From: Akkermansia sp.
Lineage (GTDB): Bacteria; Verrucomicrobiota; Verrucomicrobiia; Verrucomicrobiales; Akkermansiaceae
Assembly: GCA_030523775.1 (NCBI GenBank)
Contig: JAUNHW010000005.1
Location: 48,489 to 112,488 of the forward strand
Direction of reading: 5' to 3'
Length of the DNA: 64,000 nt
Below, in pieces: positions 25,601-34,359 of the stretch (position 1 is its first letter; each line of letters starts with the position of its first letter). The position numbers were made by a program, and so were the translations under genes. A model generated the notes under the pieces. The model worked only from the letters and a program-made list of their open reading frames with translations, was not told where the DNA came from and did not search any database.

Positions 25601-27158
25601 CGCCATGCTCAACGAGCGCAATGTGCTCTGCCTGCTGCTCGGCAAGCACGGAAGCCCGGCAGACCAGGCGTTCCGCGCCATGGAGCAGAAATCCCCGGAC
25701 ACCGTGGGCGAGTGGAACTTCGCCTTCTCCATTGTGCCCTGCTACCAGGATGCCCGGGGCAACTGGGAGCCGGAGGCGCAGCGCGTGCTGGACTACGCCG
25801 CCCCCGCGCTGGAGCTGCTGCCCGCGCCCGGCACGCCCGCCTGGCAGCGTGAGCTCGATCAGGGCATCGGGCTGGAGCTGCCCACCTTCGGTCTCACGGG
25901 CTGGCTCATCAAGTCGGATACGCAAATTTCCGCGCGCACACGCTTCGTGTTTCCCGGTGTGGACCTGCCGGATGCGCGCGTGGCGGAGTTCTACGCCGCC
26001 ATCAAGGCCAAGGACGCCGCCAAGGTGGAGCGCATGCTCACGGAGACTCCCGCGCTCGCCAAGGCCCCGCTGCGCCTGGAGCACAACAACCCGCTCTTCG
26101 CGGCACTCCCCACGTTCAACGCGCGCATTGTCGATTCCCTGCTGGAGCACGGCGCGGATCCCAACTCCCTCAACAACGACCAGATGACCGTGCTGCACAT
26201 GCACGCCACCTACCCGCCCGCTCCCGCCGTGCTGGAAACGCTCCTGCGCCACGGCGCCAACCCCAACGCCCCGTCCATGGACCATGTGAACAAGACCTTC
26301 GTCTACCCCGCGGGCTTCTTCAACAAGGACCCCAAGCAGCTGGAGGCCGTGGTTGACGCCGGGGCGGACATCTCCCGCCGCGACGGCATGGGCTACGGCG
26401 CGCTCGCCCGCATGAGCTACATGCCGGAGTTCGTGGACCTGCTGTGCAAAAAGTACAAGGCGGATCCCAACGAGTGCGCCGCGGACGGCACGCGCCCGCT
26501 CTCCGGCCATGTGCAGATGCCGCTCCACCCGGATGCCGTGGACAAGCTGCTCTCCTACGGTGCGGACCCTTACCTGCCCACCGTGGATGCCGCATGCATC
26601 CAGCTCGCTCCACCTGTTGCCACCAACCGCGCGCCCGGGCTCAAATCCACCGCGCGCCGCCGCAGCCCGGACAACACGCCGCATTTCGCCACGCTCCTCT
26701 GCCACGCCCATGATTTCCGCGCCATGCTGGATGTCATGTTCAAGCACAACATCGACTTCTCGCGCAAGGATGCCGACGGCAACGGGATTCTCGGCCACCT
26801 CATCAAGAGGGGTTGTGCCGGGGAACTCTCCTTCCTGGACGAGCTCATTGCCCACGGCGCGGACATCCACGCCACCTTCGACGGCAAGCCGCTGCTCTAC
26901 CACCTGGTGGATTCCTCATACGCCCCCGCACCGTTCAGCAGGGACGGGAACGACCCTGCGCGCAAGCTCGCCTTCGCCTTCGAGACACTGGTGGCCCACG
27001 GCCTGGACCCCTACCAGCCCTATGGCGGCTTTGACGATGTCTTCGACTACGCCGAATCCCAAACCACAGATGAAGCCGGCGTCCGCCGCCCCCGCACCGC
27101 CAAGTTCTTCAAACCCTTCCTGGACGACTGGAAAGCCAAGCACCCCAAGCAGAAGTGA
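22623..27158 (+). CDS. Giant secreted ankyrin-repeat protein with SHD1-like domain
   Basis: A 1511-residue exported protein (signal peptide ending LPLCAQ). Residues 20-830 are mostly helical, including TPR-like stretches (AALAEAYAARGMYGAAAYHM) and a papain-like-looking patch (GGGHRPWMDVEGYDSCHAVM) near 380-400. About 833-895 resembles an SHD1-like domain (DGKPATVEGR ... SGRYLVLPVAALPAEDVANV). From about 1120 to 1510 there are degenerate ankyrin repeats (VDSLLEHGADPNSLN, LETLLRHGANPNAPS, LDELIAHGADIHATF). It is the last and largest product of the ECF operon; a host- or envelope-binding role is only a guess. Confidence 0.75.
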   Translation: MNKTSLILLLLAALPLCAQVDRSATVLRPLGGQEAQNREMQVQRVLNKLATGNKAVSFGQSALPPEVRSRLHDILMLPDQRRAEQGISAWLDELLQRDIDPAVAADEVVLLKCLQEIVGDSKDRAKEQIVRRVRHTFSGTGPVDNRNLQDYLNQVLRWESSTLPRSMAIVDAVNGAPPRSTLLFSHSDRAFPYLAKTNMLWSNPRTYAPYLLSLNDPNTASLVAVLLHDADGLERAARLNGVQHWRFPWGHDLPEAVDKALELMAARRRAELPDAAAAGELMKAAKSSPAGMRGFAPRCILAADPAACAWKPLSDTKASLFEMPDASAVHLAQWNNSLLGPKTKLSEDFAALEGQMEALAREKRLPALLVYSLVEDDLSLPGGGHRPWMDVEGYDSCHAVMLFDITAEGVDVLVDEKGPRFSKDDPKLRAAYRSLNLALHRCVLRMALLERDGKSAVLDKAADRLAACLNKYKAWPLLWNQYSLRGVSPRAYLRLIRGFKGRRSLLAAFSHVAAAPDVEANLVLTGERPTVQKVADMLTDRWICDGVLDATPQERAAALNHALEMERAHPDKTVSGTLTWFMHTTVPDALGDATADQAELYRRENGFRGLCSVCRAVDKGDIAAAKRMLSIMAPQGGDAYGSPATRLAAARIARAEGRNAEADRLEKDAVALTAYLVSLFDGRLNSRLAYFALLRYGLVQETERLQTLLPNKYGDMHAALAEAYAARGMYGAAAYHMEALLHGAVCQSAPSCNGNGTHRDVARWRTAADLYRAAYLRGMGHADQADSLEQAARKAQPKLAAAVDCSAPAVQEDCSLPQGLHSAESPFESPFYTWHLADAEDGKPATVEGRITYGNLSPDNTSANWVQVILKSGRYLVLPVAALPAEDVANVKDWTQRNGIRQFHTTYGLNFYGKPLEMVQDKPFRDPGFRPHGVKITHGKRVLFQNMSGGRCYHYTEALKEPDRKALEDSMQPVHGPDTKLRTFATLVEAEADAMLNERNVLCLLLGKHGSPADQAFRAMEQKSPDTVGEWNFAFSIVPCYQDARGNWEPEAQRVLDYAAPALELLPAPGTPAWQRELDQGIGLELPTFGLTGWLIKSDTQISARTRFVFPGVDLPDARVAEFYAAIKAKDAAKVERMLTETPALAKAPLRLEHNNPLFAALPTFNARIVDSLLEHGADPNSLNNDQMTVLHMHATYPPAPAVLETLLRHGANPNAPSMDHVNKTFVYPAGFFNKDPKQLEAVVDAGADISRRDGMGYGALARMSYMPEFVDLLCKKYKADPNECAADGTRPLSGHVQMPLHPDAVDKLLSYGADPYLPTVDAACIQLAPPVATNRAPGLKSTARRRSPDNTPHFATLLCHAHDFRAMLDVMFKHNIDFSRKDADGNGILGHLIKRGCAGELSFLDELIAHGADIHATFDGKPLLYHLVDSSYAPAPFSRDGNDPARKLAFAFETLVAHGLDPYQPYGGFDDVFDYAESQTTDEAGVRRPRTAKFFKPFLDDWKAKHPKQK

Positions 27159-27189
27159 CTTCAGGCTTTTCACGAGCCCGCGCCGGTGC

Positions 27190-27202
27190 TATCATCCGCG
27201 GC
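27190..27202 (+). promoter_or_regulatory. Extended -10 promoter of the lipoprotein gene, leaderless type
   Basis: TGC-TATCAT (TATCAT at 27190-27195) followed by 7 bases to ATG 27203. No good -35 is seen, but the TGn extension can compensate. Confidence 0.5.
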
Positions 27203-27541
27203 ATGAAACACGCCATCCTCTTCACCGTGGCCGCCTTGGCCTTGTCTTCCTGCTCCCTGATGCCTGTCAGCACCATCAGCCGCGCAGAGCTGCTCACTCC
27301 CTCCACCATGACGGTGGTGGACCCCTCCACCTACACCAACATGATGTACTACGGCTCGGATGACACCTACGATTATTTCACCCGCAACAGCCTGAAGTAC
27401 CGCGTGCTCCGCTCGGAGAACGCCATGCCCGCCGCCGGTCGTTTCACCTTCGATGATTGGAAGACCGGCAAGCTCTATGCCCAGGCCGCCGCGAGCGGCG
27501 GTTTGCAGAGCCTGCTCAACAAGTACCGCAACGCGCGGTAA
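27203..27541 (+). CDS. Small lipoprotein, function unknown
   Basis: A 112-residue protein with a lipobox LSSC (Cys16) after a short hydrophobic signal, so it should be lipid-anchored. The mature part is Tyr/Ser/Thr-rich with no recognised domain. It follows the giant ankyrin gene by 44 bases but has its own -10 element. Confidence 0.7.
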   Translation: MKHAILFTVAALALSSCSLMPVSTISRAELLTPSTMTVVDPSTYTNMMYYGSDDTYDYFTRNSLKYRVLRSENAMPAAGRFTFDDWKTGKLYAQAAASGGLQSLLNKYRNAR

Positions 27542-27596
27542 GCTGCATAGAACCCCGGCGCACCTGGCGGTGAGCTGTCATCATGGTGGCGTCCCC

Positions 27597-28715
27597 CTAA
27601 ATTGACCCGCCGTAGAATTCCTGCATGAAGGCCGGGTTTTTCTCTGCGTAGAGGGTTTCCGCCAGTTCGTCCGCCAGGCGGATGAAGGTGCGCTCGGCGG
27701 AGCAGAGGAAGGGGGAGACGCGGTCGATATGCCCGCTGGCGGCGTAGTTGGAGCAGCCGCAGCCGTTCATGCAGCGGGAGCGCAGGGCGCAGAGTTTGCA
27801 CTCCGGGGTGTTGTTGCCGCGAGTGGCAATAAGGTAGTTTTGGCGGGCGCGGTTGATGCCCACGCGCACGTTGCCGAAGTTGAAAAAGTCGGAGTTGCCC
27901 TCGCCCACCAGGCGGGAGCAGGGGAAGAAGTTGCCCTCCGCGCTCACGGCGATTTCCCTCTCGCCGATGCGGCATTGCGCGCAGGTGTCGCCGTTCAGGT
28001 GCGTGCGGATCTTGTCCTCGAAATTCTCCAGCTTCACGGGCCGCACCCCGCCACGGTAGGATTCCAGCACCATCTCTTTCACCCGTTCCAGTTGGGCGCA
28101 GAGGACATCGAATTGCTCGTCCGTCCACTCGTGCCAGTAGTCCAGGTTCAGGCCGAAGCCGTGGTCGTAGTGCCCATGCAGCCAGGTCACGCCCTCCGCC
28201 AGCAGGTGGCAGTTGGCGGCGTTCACCACGCACACCGCCTTGGTGCGCAGGTTCGGGTACTTGCGGATTTCCTGCAGCGCGGGCTGCAGGGCGGCGTGGC
28301 TGCCCGTGCCGTCCGCAAAGCGGCGGTTGATGTCGTGCATGGCGGGCGACCCGTCGACCGATACGCCCACCAGGAAATCCCGCTCCGCCATCCATGCCAG
28401 CTTCTCCGGCGTGAGCAGGGTGCAGTTGGTGGTGATGCCATAGCGCGGCGGCATGCACATCTCGCCGCGCCGCTCCTCCATGTACGCGTGGCAGCGCTGC
28501 AGCAGCTCCCACTCCAGCAGCGGCTCCCCGCCGAAAAACGACACATCGAGCGGCAGCTCCAGGCGCTTGGCCTCCGCCACGCACAAATCCATCGCCGCGC
28601 GCGCCGTCTCCCAGCTCATGCATGCCGCATGCTTGCGCCCCGCGTAGCAGTACCGACAGCGCAGATTGCAGTTGTGCGTGAGACACAGGGTCAGCTCTAG
28701 AGGGTGGAGCAACAA
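27597..28715 (-). CDS. Radical SAM/SPASM peptide-maturase-like enzyme
   Basis: A 372-residue protein with the radical SAM cluster motif C-x3-C-x2-C (Cys16, 20, 23 in CNLRCRYC), the SAM-binding SFFGGEPLL, and a SPASM domain with many cysteines (CAQC ... FFPC ... CKLCALRSRC ... CGC). Such enzymes modify peptides or sulfatases. No sulfatase is nearby; the closest gene is a small tandem-repeat lipoprotein on the same strand, 34 bases upstream, a possible substrate. The only start before the cluster is TTG (28715); a heptamer repeat array lies directly upstream and may have replaced the original 5' region. Confidence 0.85.
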   Translation of the reverse strand: MLLHPLELTLCLTHNCNLRCRYCYAGRKHAACMSWETARAAMDLCVAEAKRLELPLDVSFFGGEPLLEWELLQRCHAYMEERRGEMCMPPRYGITTNCTLLTPEKLAWMAERDFLVGVSVDGSPAMHDINRRFADGTGSHAALQPALQEIRKYPNLRTKAVCVVNAANCHLLAEGVTWLHGHYDHGFGLNLDYWHEWTDEQFDVLCAQLERVKEMVLESYRGGVRPVKLENFEDKIRTHLNGDTCAQCRIGEREIAVSAEGNFFPCSRLVGEGNSDFFNFGNVRVGINRARQNYLIATRGNNTPECKLCALRSRCMNGCGCSNYAASGHIDRVSPFLCSAERTFIRLADELAETLYAEKNPAFMQEFYGGSI

Positions 28716-28718
28716 CGA

Positions 28719-28753
28719 ATTTAGGATTTAGAATTTTGGATTTAGAATTTTAT
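28719..28753. repeat. Degenerate heptamer array, unit ATTTAGA-like
   Basis: Five 7-bp units in a row: ATTTAGG, ATTTAGA, ATTTTGG, ATTTAGA, ATTTTAT. It fills the whole gap between the lipoprotein stop and the TTG start of the radical SAM gene. Confidence 0.8.
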
Positions 28754-29139
28754 TGCTTGGGCGGTGCCACCTTCTTTCTGCCGGCCATTCTCTGCGGGGG
28801 CCGCTCGGGCTTGGCGGGGGTCTGTATTCTGGTTTTTCCTATCACCGGTTGCTGTGACCGCTGTTCCTTCCCGGCTTCCTTGGATTCCACCTTGGGCTTT
28901 TTGCCGACCACTCCCTGCGGGGGCCGCACGGGCTTGGTGGGGGGCACCACGCTTCCCATCACCGGTTGCTGTGACCGCTGATCCTTCCCGACTTCCTTGG
29001 ATTCCACCTTGGGCTTGACCTTGCCCTGGAGGGCCTGCGGCGCCTCGCAGGCGGGCAGGGCCAGCATGGCCGCCGCCGCCACCGCCGCAATCACGGGGTA
29101 GCACGGTGTGTGCGCCTTGTTTTCTGCTTGGATTTTCAT
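28750..29139 (-). CDS. Small lipoprotein with two tandem repeats, possible radical SAM substrate
   Basis: A 129-residue protein. After a hydrophobic stretch comes a lipobox LPAC (Cys31). The mature part is made of two repeats of about 39-40 residues (42-80 and 81-121), each starting KPKVESKE and containing QRSQQPV. It is Lys/Gln/Pro-rich with no other cysteine after Cys31. No family is recognised. The gene lies next to a SPASM-type peptide maturase on the same strand, which makes it a candidate substrate; this is inference. Confidence 0.65.
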   Translation of the reverse strand: MKIQAENKAHTPCYPVIAAVAAAAMLALPACEAPQALQGKVKPKVESKEVGKDQRSQQPVMGSVVPPTKPVRPPQGVVGKKPKVESKEAGKEQRSQQPVIGKTRIQTPAKPERPPQRMAGRKKVAPPKQ

Positions 29140-29179
29140 GATGGTATGGATTGTACTCTACACCCCTTTAAGCGCGCAA
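29140..29179 (-). promoter_or_regulatory. Promoter of the repeat lipoprotein gene, leaderless type
   Basis: Minus strand: -35 TTGCGC (29174-29179), 18-bp spacer, -10 TACAAT (29150-29155), 10 bases to ATG 29139. Confidence 0.5.
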
Positions 29180-29256
29180 GCACGAAAATGCTGAACGAAA
29201 AATGAAAAAAATGATTTTTTTTGCAATGAGGATGCCTTGTAGGTGCGCGGCACCCC

Positions 29257-29287
29257 AAAAAAGCGCCCCGCCGAGACGGCGGGGCGC
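29257..29287 (-). terminator. Rho-independent terminator of galE
   Basis: A perfect 11-bp GC stem (29263-29273 with 29277-29287), AGA loop, then six U residues on the minus-strand transcript (29257-29262). It lies 30 bases past the galE stop. Confidence 0.9.
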
Positions 29288-29317
29288 GGGGGAAAATCAC
29301 GCGTTACACGGCACGCA

Positions 29318-30307
29318 TCAATAATGGCCGCCGTGGGGGCCGGTCATCCACTTCCAGGCCGTGGCCACGATGTCGTGCGCGTCCTGGTACTTGGGCACCC
29401 AGCCCAGGATTTCCTTGGCCTTGCGGGCATCGGCAATCAGGCGGGGCGGGTCGCCCTCGCGGCGGTCGCCGTAGGTCACGGGCGCCTTCTTGCCGGTCAC
29501 CTTTTCCGCGGCATCGATGATTTCCTTGACGGAAAGGCCCTTGCCGGTGCCCAGGTTGAACCAGTTGGTCTCGCCGCCCTTCATCAGGTAGTCCAGCGCG
29601 CGCAGGTGCGCGTCAGCCAGGTCGTCCACGTGGATGTAGTCGCGGATGCAGGTGCCGTCCGGGGTGTCGTAGTCGGTGCCGAAGACGGTGATGCCGGGGC
29701 GCTCGCCCTTGATGGCTTGCAGGATGACGGGGATGAGGTGGGATTCCGGCTCGTGGTCCTCGCCGATGAGACCGTCGGGTGCGCAGCCGGAGGCGTTGAA
29801 GTAGCGCAGGAACACGCTCTTCAGGCCGTATGCGCGGTCGCAGTCCTTGCAAACCTTCTCCAGCATGAACTTGGAGCCGCCGTAGGGGTTGATGGGGTCC
29901 TGCTTCTCGGATTCGGGAATCGGCACCTGGGTGGGCACGCCGTAGGTGGCGCAGGTGGAGGAGAACACGAACTTCTTGGTGCCGGCCAGCATCATGGCCT
30001 TCAGCAGCGTGAGCGGCTTGGCGATGTTGTTCTCATAGTACTTCAGCGGGTCGGTCACGGACTCGCCCACCTGAATGAATGCGGCGAAGTGCACCACAGC
30101 GTCGAATTTGCCGTTGAGCAGTAGGGGGTAGACCACGGTGGGGTCGCCCAAATCTCCCTTGACGAGCTTGACCTCCTTGTCCACGATGGCACCGGGGTGG
30201 CCGTAGACCATGCTGTCCAGCACGGTGACATCAGCACCGGCCTTGACGAGCTGGCGCACAGTGTGCGAGCCGATGTATCCGGCTCCGCCTGTTACGAGTA
30301 CTTTCAT
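29318..30307 (-). CDS. galE: UDP-glucose 4-epimerase GalE
   Basis: A 329-residue extended SDR enzyme converting UDP-galactose and UDP-glucose. The NAD-binding GGAGYIGSH is at residues 7-15, the catalytic Tyr-x3-Lys is YGGSK, and SSTCATYG carries the active-site Ser/Thr. It is monocistronic with a strong terminator. With gmd and fcl nearby it supplies sugar nucleotides for surface glycans; it could also serve use of galactose from mucin. Confidence 0.95.
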   Translation of the reverse strand: MKVLVTGGAGYIGSHTVRQLVKAGADVTVLDSMVYGHPGAIVDKEVKLVKGDLGDPTVVYPLLLNGKFDAVVHFAAFIQVGESVTDPLKYYENNIAKPLTLLKAMMLAGTKKFVFSSTCATYGVPTQVPIPESEKQDPINPYGGSKFMLEKVCKDCDRAYGLKSVFLRYFNASGCAPDGLIGEDHEPESHLIPVILQAIKGERPGITVFGTDYDTPDGTCIRDYIHVDDLADAHLRALDYLMKGGETNWFNLGTGKGLSVKEIIDAAEKVTGKKAPVTYGDRREGDPPRLIADARKAKEILGWVPKYQDAHDIVATAWKWMTGPHGGHY

Positions 30308-30344
30308 TTTCGTTGCAGTATTGTATTGTTGGAAGTGTTTTTTC

Positions 30345-31298
30345 TCACATCATGCCGGAGAGCAGGGCCTCCAGCTTGCGGATATCCGCGGAGAAGCGGC
30401 GGATGCCCTCCGCGGTCTTCTCCGTGGCCATGGCGTCCTCGTTGAAGAGGAAGCGGAAGCTCTTTTCATCCGCCGGAATGCGCCGGATGTCCGCCGCCTT
30501 GGCGGCCTCCACGCTCAGCGCGGGCGTCACCGGCTCCTCGCTTGCGGCCAGCTCCGCCAGCAGGCCGGGGGAGATGGTCAGCAGGTCGCATCCCGCCAGC
30601 GCCAGCACCTCTCCCTTGTTGCGGAAGGACGCGCCCATGATCTGCACGGGGTAGCCGAACTTCTTGTAGTAGTTGTAGATGCCGCGCACGGAAAGTACGC
30701 CGGGGTCCGTCTCCGCCGTGTATTCCTCGCCCGTGGACTTCTTGTACCAGTCCAGGATGCGCCCCACGAACGGGGAGATGAGCCGTACGCCCGCCTCCGC
30801 GCACGCCACCGCCTGAATCAGGCTGAACAGCAGCGTCAGGTTGCAGTGGATGCCCTCCCGCTCCAGGATTTCCGCCGCGCGGATGCCTTCCCACGTGGAG
30901 GCTATCTTGATGAGCACGCGCTCGCGCGGGATGCCCGCAGCCTCGTACAGAGCCATGATGTCGCGCGCCTTCTGCACGGTGGCTTCCGTGTCGAACGACA
31001 GGCGGGCGTCCACCTCGCTGGACACGCGGCCGGGCACGCGCTTGAGGATTTCCAGGCCGAAGGCCACGATGACGCGGTCCATGAGCGCGCCGATGTCCGC
31101 CTTGTCCACCGCGGTGGCCTTGAAATCGGCCACCACCTGTTCGATGATGGGGCGGTACTCCGGCTTGCCTGCGGCGGCCAGGATGAGAGAGGGATTGGTG
31201 GTGGCGTCCTGCGGGGAGAATTCCTCCATCTGGCGGAAATCGCCCGTATCTGCCACCACGGTGGTGTACTGTTTCAGTTGGTCGAGCTGCGTAGCCAT
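30345..31298 (-). CDS. tal: Transaldolase
   Basis: A 317-residue pentose phosphate enzyme of the TalA/TalB type. Visible family motifs are TTNPSLI near the N-terminus and the Schiff-base lysine in [11 protein letters not shown]. The true start is MATQLDQL; the longer open frame upstream crosses the promoter. It is divergent from gmd. Confidence 0.96.
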   Translation of the reverse strand: MATQLDQLKQYTTVVADTGDFRQMEEFSPQDATTNPSLILAAAGKPEYRPIIEQVVADFKATAVDKADIGALMDRVIVAFGLEILKRVPGRVSSEVDARLSFDTEATVQKARDIMALYEAAGIPRERVLIKIASTWEGIRAAEILEREGIHCNLTLLFSLIQAVACAEAGVRLISPFVGRILDWYKKSTGEEYTAETDPGVLSVRGIYNYYKKFGYPVQIMGASFRNKGEVLALAGCDLLTISPGLLAELAASEEPVTPALSVEAAKAADIRRIPADEKSFRFLFNEDAMATEKTAEGIRRFSADIRKLEALLSGMM

Positions 31299-31341
31299 GA
31301 TTTTACGCACATACTCTACCACACCAACCCGCCCACCGCAA
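31299..31341 (-). promoter_or_regulatory. Promoter of tal
   Basis: Minus strand: -35 TTGCGG (31336-31341), 17-bp spacer, -10 TAGAGT (31313-31318), 14 bases to the ATG, leaving a leader of only about 7 nt. Confidence 0.5.
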
Positions 31342-31457
31342 GCGGATTCTGTTGAAAAACAACCGCGCGCGGGGCGCGAGTTTCCGTACACACTAACTAT
31401 TATTGCCGCAAGGCGTTGGCAGCGGGAAGCCGTGTCATGAACTGGCTTTCTTGGGGC

Positions 31458-31486
31458 TTGACGGCCAAATGCTTGGCTGGTAGCAT
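31458..31486 (+). promoter_or_regulatory. Promoter of gmd-fcl
   Basis: -35 TTGACG (31458-31463), 17-bp spacer, -10 TAGCAT (31481-31486); ATG is 27 bases further on. Confidence 0.5.
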
Positions 31487-31513
31487 GCGGTCGCATTCAT
31501 AGTCTCCCGAAAC

Positions 31514-32581
31514 ATGAGAAAAGTAGCATTGATAACCGGCATCACGGGCCAGGACGGTTCCTTCCTGGCGGAGTTCCTTATTGAAAAGGGTTACGAGGTA
31601 CACGGCGTGCTGCGCCGCTCGTCGTCCTTCAACACGGGGCGCATCGAGCACCTGTACCTCACGGAGTGGGTGCGCGACCAGAAGAAGCCGCGCCACGTGA
31701 ACCTGCACTACGGCGACATGACGGATTCCAGCTCGCTTATCCGCATCCTGCAGCAGGTGCAGCCCACGGAAATCTACAACCTGGCCGCCCAGAGCCACGT
31801 GAAGGTCAGCTTCGACGTGCCGGAGTACACCGCGGAGGCGGACGCCATCGGCACGCTGCGCATATTGGAGGCCGTGCGCATCCTCGGCATGGAGAAGACC
31901 TGCCGCATCTACCAGGCGTCCACGTCGGAGCTCTTCGGTCTGGTGCAGGAGGTGCCGCAGAGGGAGACCACGCCGTTCTACCCGCGCTCCCCCTACGGCG
32001 TGGCCAAGCAGTACGGTTTCTGGATCACCAAGAACTACCGCGAGTCCTACGGCATGTTTGCCGTCAACGGCATCCTCTTCAACCACGAGAGCGAGCGCCG
32101 CGGCGAGAACTTCGTCACACGCAAGATCACCCTCGCCGCCGCACGTATCGCCCAGGGCCTGCAGGACAAGCTCTACATGGGCAACATGGATGCCCGCCGC
32201 GACTGGGGATACGCCAAGGACTACGTAGAGTGCATGTGGCTCATCATGCAGCAGGACGAGCCGGAGGACTACGTGATTGCCTCCGGCGAGATGCACACCG
32301 TGCGCGAGTTCTGCACCATGGCCTTCAAGGAGGCCGGAATCGAGCTGCGCTGGGAAGGCAAGGGCGTGGACGAGAAGGGCATCGATGTGGCGACGGGCCG
32401 CGTGCTGGTGGAGGTGGACCCCAAGTACTTCCGCCCCGCGGAGGTGGAGCAGCTGCTGGGCGACCCCACCAAGGCGCGCACCAAGCTGGGCTGGAACCCG
32501 CAGAAGACCCCGCTCTCCGAGCTTGTGCGCATCATGGTGCAGCACGACATGGAGTACGTGAAGAAAATCCACCACGCCTGA
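31514..32581 (+). CDS. gmd: GDP-mannose 4,6-dehydratase
   Basis: A 355-residue SDR enzyme making GDP-4-keto-6-deoxymannose, first step to GDP-L-fucose. It shows the NADP-binding [13 protein letters not shown], the [15 protein letters not shown] region and the catalytic [10 protein letters not shown] (Tyr-x3-Lys). It forms a two-gene operon with fcl (3-base gap). Confidence 0.97.
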   Translation: MRKVALITGITGQDGSFLAEFLIEKGYEVHGVLRRSSSFNTGRIEHLYLTEWVRDQKKPRHVNLHYGDMTDSSSLIRILQQVQPTEIYNLAAQSHVKVSFDVPEYTAEADAIGTLRILEAVRILGMEKTCRIYQASTSELFGLVQEVPQRETTPFYPRSPYGVAKQYGFWITKNYRESYGMFAVNGILFNHESERRGENFVTRKITLAAARIAQGLQDKLYMGNMDARRDWGYAKDYVECMWLIMQQDEPEDYVIASGEMHTVREFCTMAFKEAGIELRWEGKGVDEKGIDVATGRVLVEVDPKYFRPAEVEQLLGDPTKARTKLGWNPQKTPLSELVRIMVQHDMEYVKKIHHA

Positions 32582-32584
32582 GCC

Positions 32585-33529
32585 ATGATGGACAAGACCG
32601 CGAAAATCTACGTGGCGGGCCACCGCGGCATGGTGGGCTCCGCCATTGTGCGAGAACTCCAGAGGCAGGGATACGACAACATCGTCACCAGGACCCATGC
32701 GGAGCTCAACCTCTGCCGCCAGGATGCCGTGGAGGCATTCTTCGCAGAAGAGAAGCCGGAATACGTCTTCCTGGCCGCCGCCAAGGTGGGCGGCATTGTG
32801 GCCAACAGCTCCGCCCTTGCGGATTTCATGTACGAGAATATGGTGCTGGAGATGAACGTCATCCACGCTGCGTGGCAAAACGGCTGCAAGAAGCTGGAAT
32901 TCCTCGGCTCATCCTGCATCTACCCGCGTGAGGCTCCCCAGCCCATGCCGGAAAGCTGCCTCCTCACCTCTGCGCTGGAGCAGACCAACGAGGCGTACGC
33001 CCTCGCCAAGATTTCCGGGCTGAAATATTGCGAGTACCTGAACCGCCAGTACGGCACGGACTACATCAGCCTGATGCCCACCAACCTCTACGGGCCGAAC
33101 GACAACTACCACCCCACCAACAGCCATGTGCTGCCCGCACTCATCCGCCGCTTCCACGAGGCCAAGGAGGCGGCCGCACCCGCCGTCACCTGCTGGGGAG
33201 ACGGTTCGCCCCTGCGCGAATTCCTGTACGTGGACGACCTCGCCAACCTCTGCGTCTTCCTCATGAACAACTACAGCGGCAACGAGACCGTGAACGCAGG
33301 CTCCGGCAAGGAAATCACCATCAAGGAGCTCGCCGAAACCGTGGCGCGCGTGGTGGGCTACAAGGGAGAAATCCTGTGGGACACCACCAAGCCCAACGGC
33401 ACGCCCCGCAAGCTGCTGGACGTCTCCAAGGCCGCGGCCCTCGGCTGGCGGTACAAGACCGAGCTGGAGGACGGCATCCGCCTCGCCTACGAGGATTTCC
33501 TGAACAATCCCATGCGTGCGGAAAGATAG
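32585..33529 (+). CDS. fcl: GDP-L-fucose synthase
   Basis: A 314-residue epimerase/reductase that finishes GDP-L-fucose. Motifs: [10 protein letters not shown] (NADP binding), [22 protein letters not shown] (Tyr-x3-Lys) and [15 protein letters not shown]. Two ATG codons stand in tandem at the start. GDP-fucose would feed fucosylated surface polysaccharide. Confidence 0.96.
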   Translation: MMDKTAKIYVAGHRGMVGSAIVRELQRQGYDNIVTRTHAELNLCRQDAVEAFFAEEKPEYVFLAAAKVGGIVANSSALADFMYENMVLEMNVIHAAWQNGCKKLEFLGSSCIYPREAPQPMPESCLLTSALEQTNEAYALAKISGLKYCEYLNRQYGTDYISLMPTNLYGPNDNYHPTNSHVLPALIRRFHEAKEAAAPAVTCWGDGSPLREFLYVDDLANLCVFLMNNYSGNETVNAGSGKEITIKELAETVARVVGYKGEILWDTTKPNGTPRKLLDVSKAAALGWRYKTELEDGIRLAYEDFLNNPMRAER

Positions 33530-33581
33530 GCCCCAGTCCAATCACCCGCCGCCGCCGTCAACCCGCATGGATATGGAAAGA

Positions 33582-33607
33582 CCCCATCTGCCACCCGGCA
33601 GATGGGG
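33582..33607. terminator. Hairpin between fcl and the convergent beta-barrel gene
   Basis: A perfect 11-bp stem (CCCCATCTGCC with GGCAGATGGGG) and 4-nt loop. No strong U-tract on either strand, but the position between two convergent genes fits a shared terminator. Confidence 0.6.
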
Positions 33608-33641
33608 CAAAGATACAGTTCGATAAAGTGAACCCTAGGGA

Positions 33642-34283
33642 CTAGAACTTAAAGGCAGCACCACACGATATGACATGCTGCTTGAAGGTGTGGTCGCTCA
33701 CATCAGGTTCATCCGATTCCAGGCGGCTTGCCTGGAACTCGTAGCCTATAATCAAGTTGGAATGTTCACCAATCTTGAAGCTGAATCCCAGACCTATGGC
33801 CGATACAAATCCACCATCGATGCCGGCATCCATTTTGGCGCGCCCATAACTAGATCCTCTATACGCCACCGCATCTATGTCCGCATCCACCAATGCATAG
33901 CCCAACCTTGCGGAAAGGAACAAATCTGCCTTTTCGGACAGGCTGAAATGCGGTTTGTATCCAAGCGTGATAGGCATCATGAAAGCATCGAGCTTAGCGC
34001 TGATTTGCATGCTATCGTAATACGCTCCTGTTGTCTTGCTCCCCCATTGCGGTGCCAGGCTTAATGCGAACTCATGTGTCACCTCTGGTGAGCTTTGCAT
34101 AAACACGGAATAACTGCCTCGCAAGCCCGTGGTATTTGGCAAATCGAGATCATCCCAGGAATCTGTGGTAATCCCGTAAATTGCTTCCACTGTGGGGCCG
34201 GAAACAACTTCATCCGCTTGGACTATCCCACCGCAGGCAAGTGCGGCTGTCAACAGCATGTTGATAATACGTCTTTTCTTCAT
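33642..34283 (-). CDS. Outer-membrane beta-barrel protein
   Basis: A 213-residue exported protein (signal peptide ending IVQA) with alternating polar/hydrophobic strands and a C-terminal Phe preceded by aromatic/hydrophobic residues (SCGAAFKF), the usual barrel-assembly signal. The barrel probably has eight to ten strands. Function unknown. The gene is clearly AT-richer than its neighbours, which suggests recent acquisition. Confidence 0.72.
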   Translation of the reverse strand: MKKRRIINMLLTAALACGGIVQADEVVSGPTVEAIYGITTDSWDDLDLPNTTGLRGSYSVFMQSSPEVTHEFALSLAPQWGSKTTGAYYDSMQISAKLDAFMMPITLGYKPHFSLSEKADLFLSARLGYALVDADIDAVAYRGSSYGRAKMDAGIDGGFVSAIGLGFSFKIGEHSNLIIGYEFQASRLESDEPDVSDHTFKQHVISCGAAFKF

Positions 34284-34359
34284 AATGTTAGGTCAATTCA
34301 TTAGTTATTTGTACAGTGTGTGGACACCTTGTCCGCATCTGTTCCTGCAGTATACAGTA

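Noticed and set aside
23481..26903. A 1140-codon open frame antisense to the giant ankyrin gene
   Set aside because: It is a shadow of high third-position GC in the real gene: biased His/Gly/Val/Gln/Arg composition, no domain and no start signal. The plus-strand protein has a signal peptide and ankyrin repeats.
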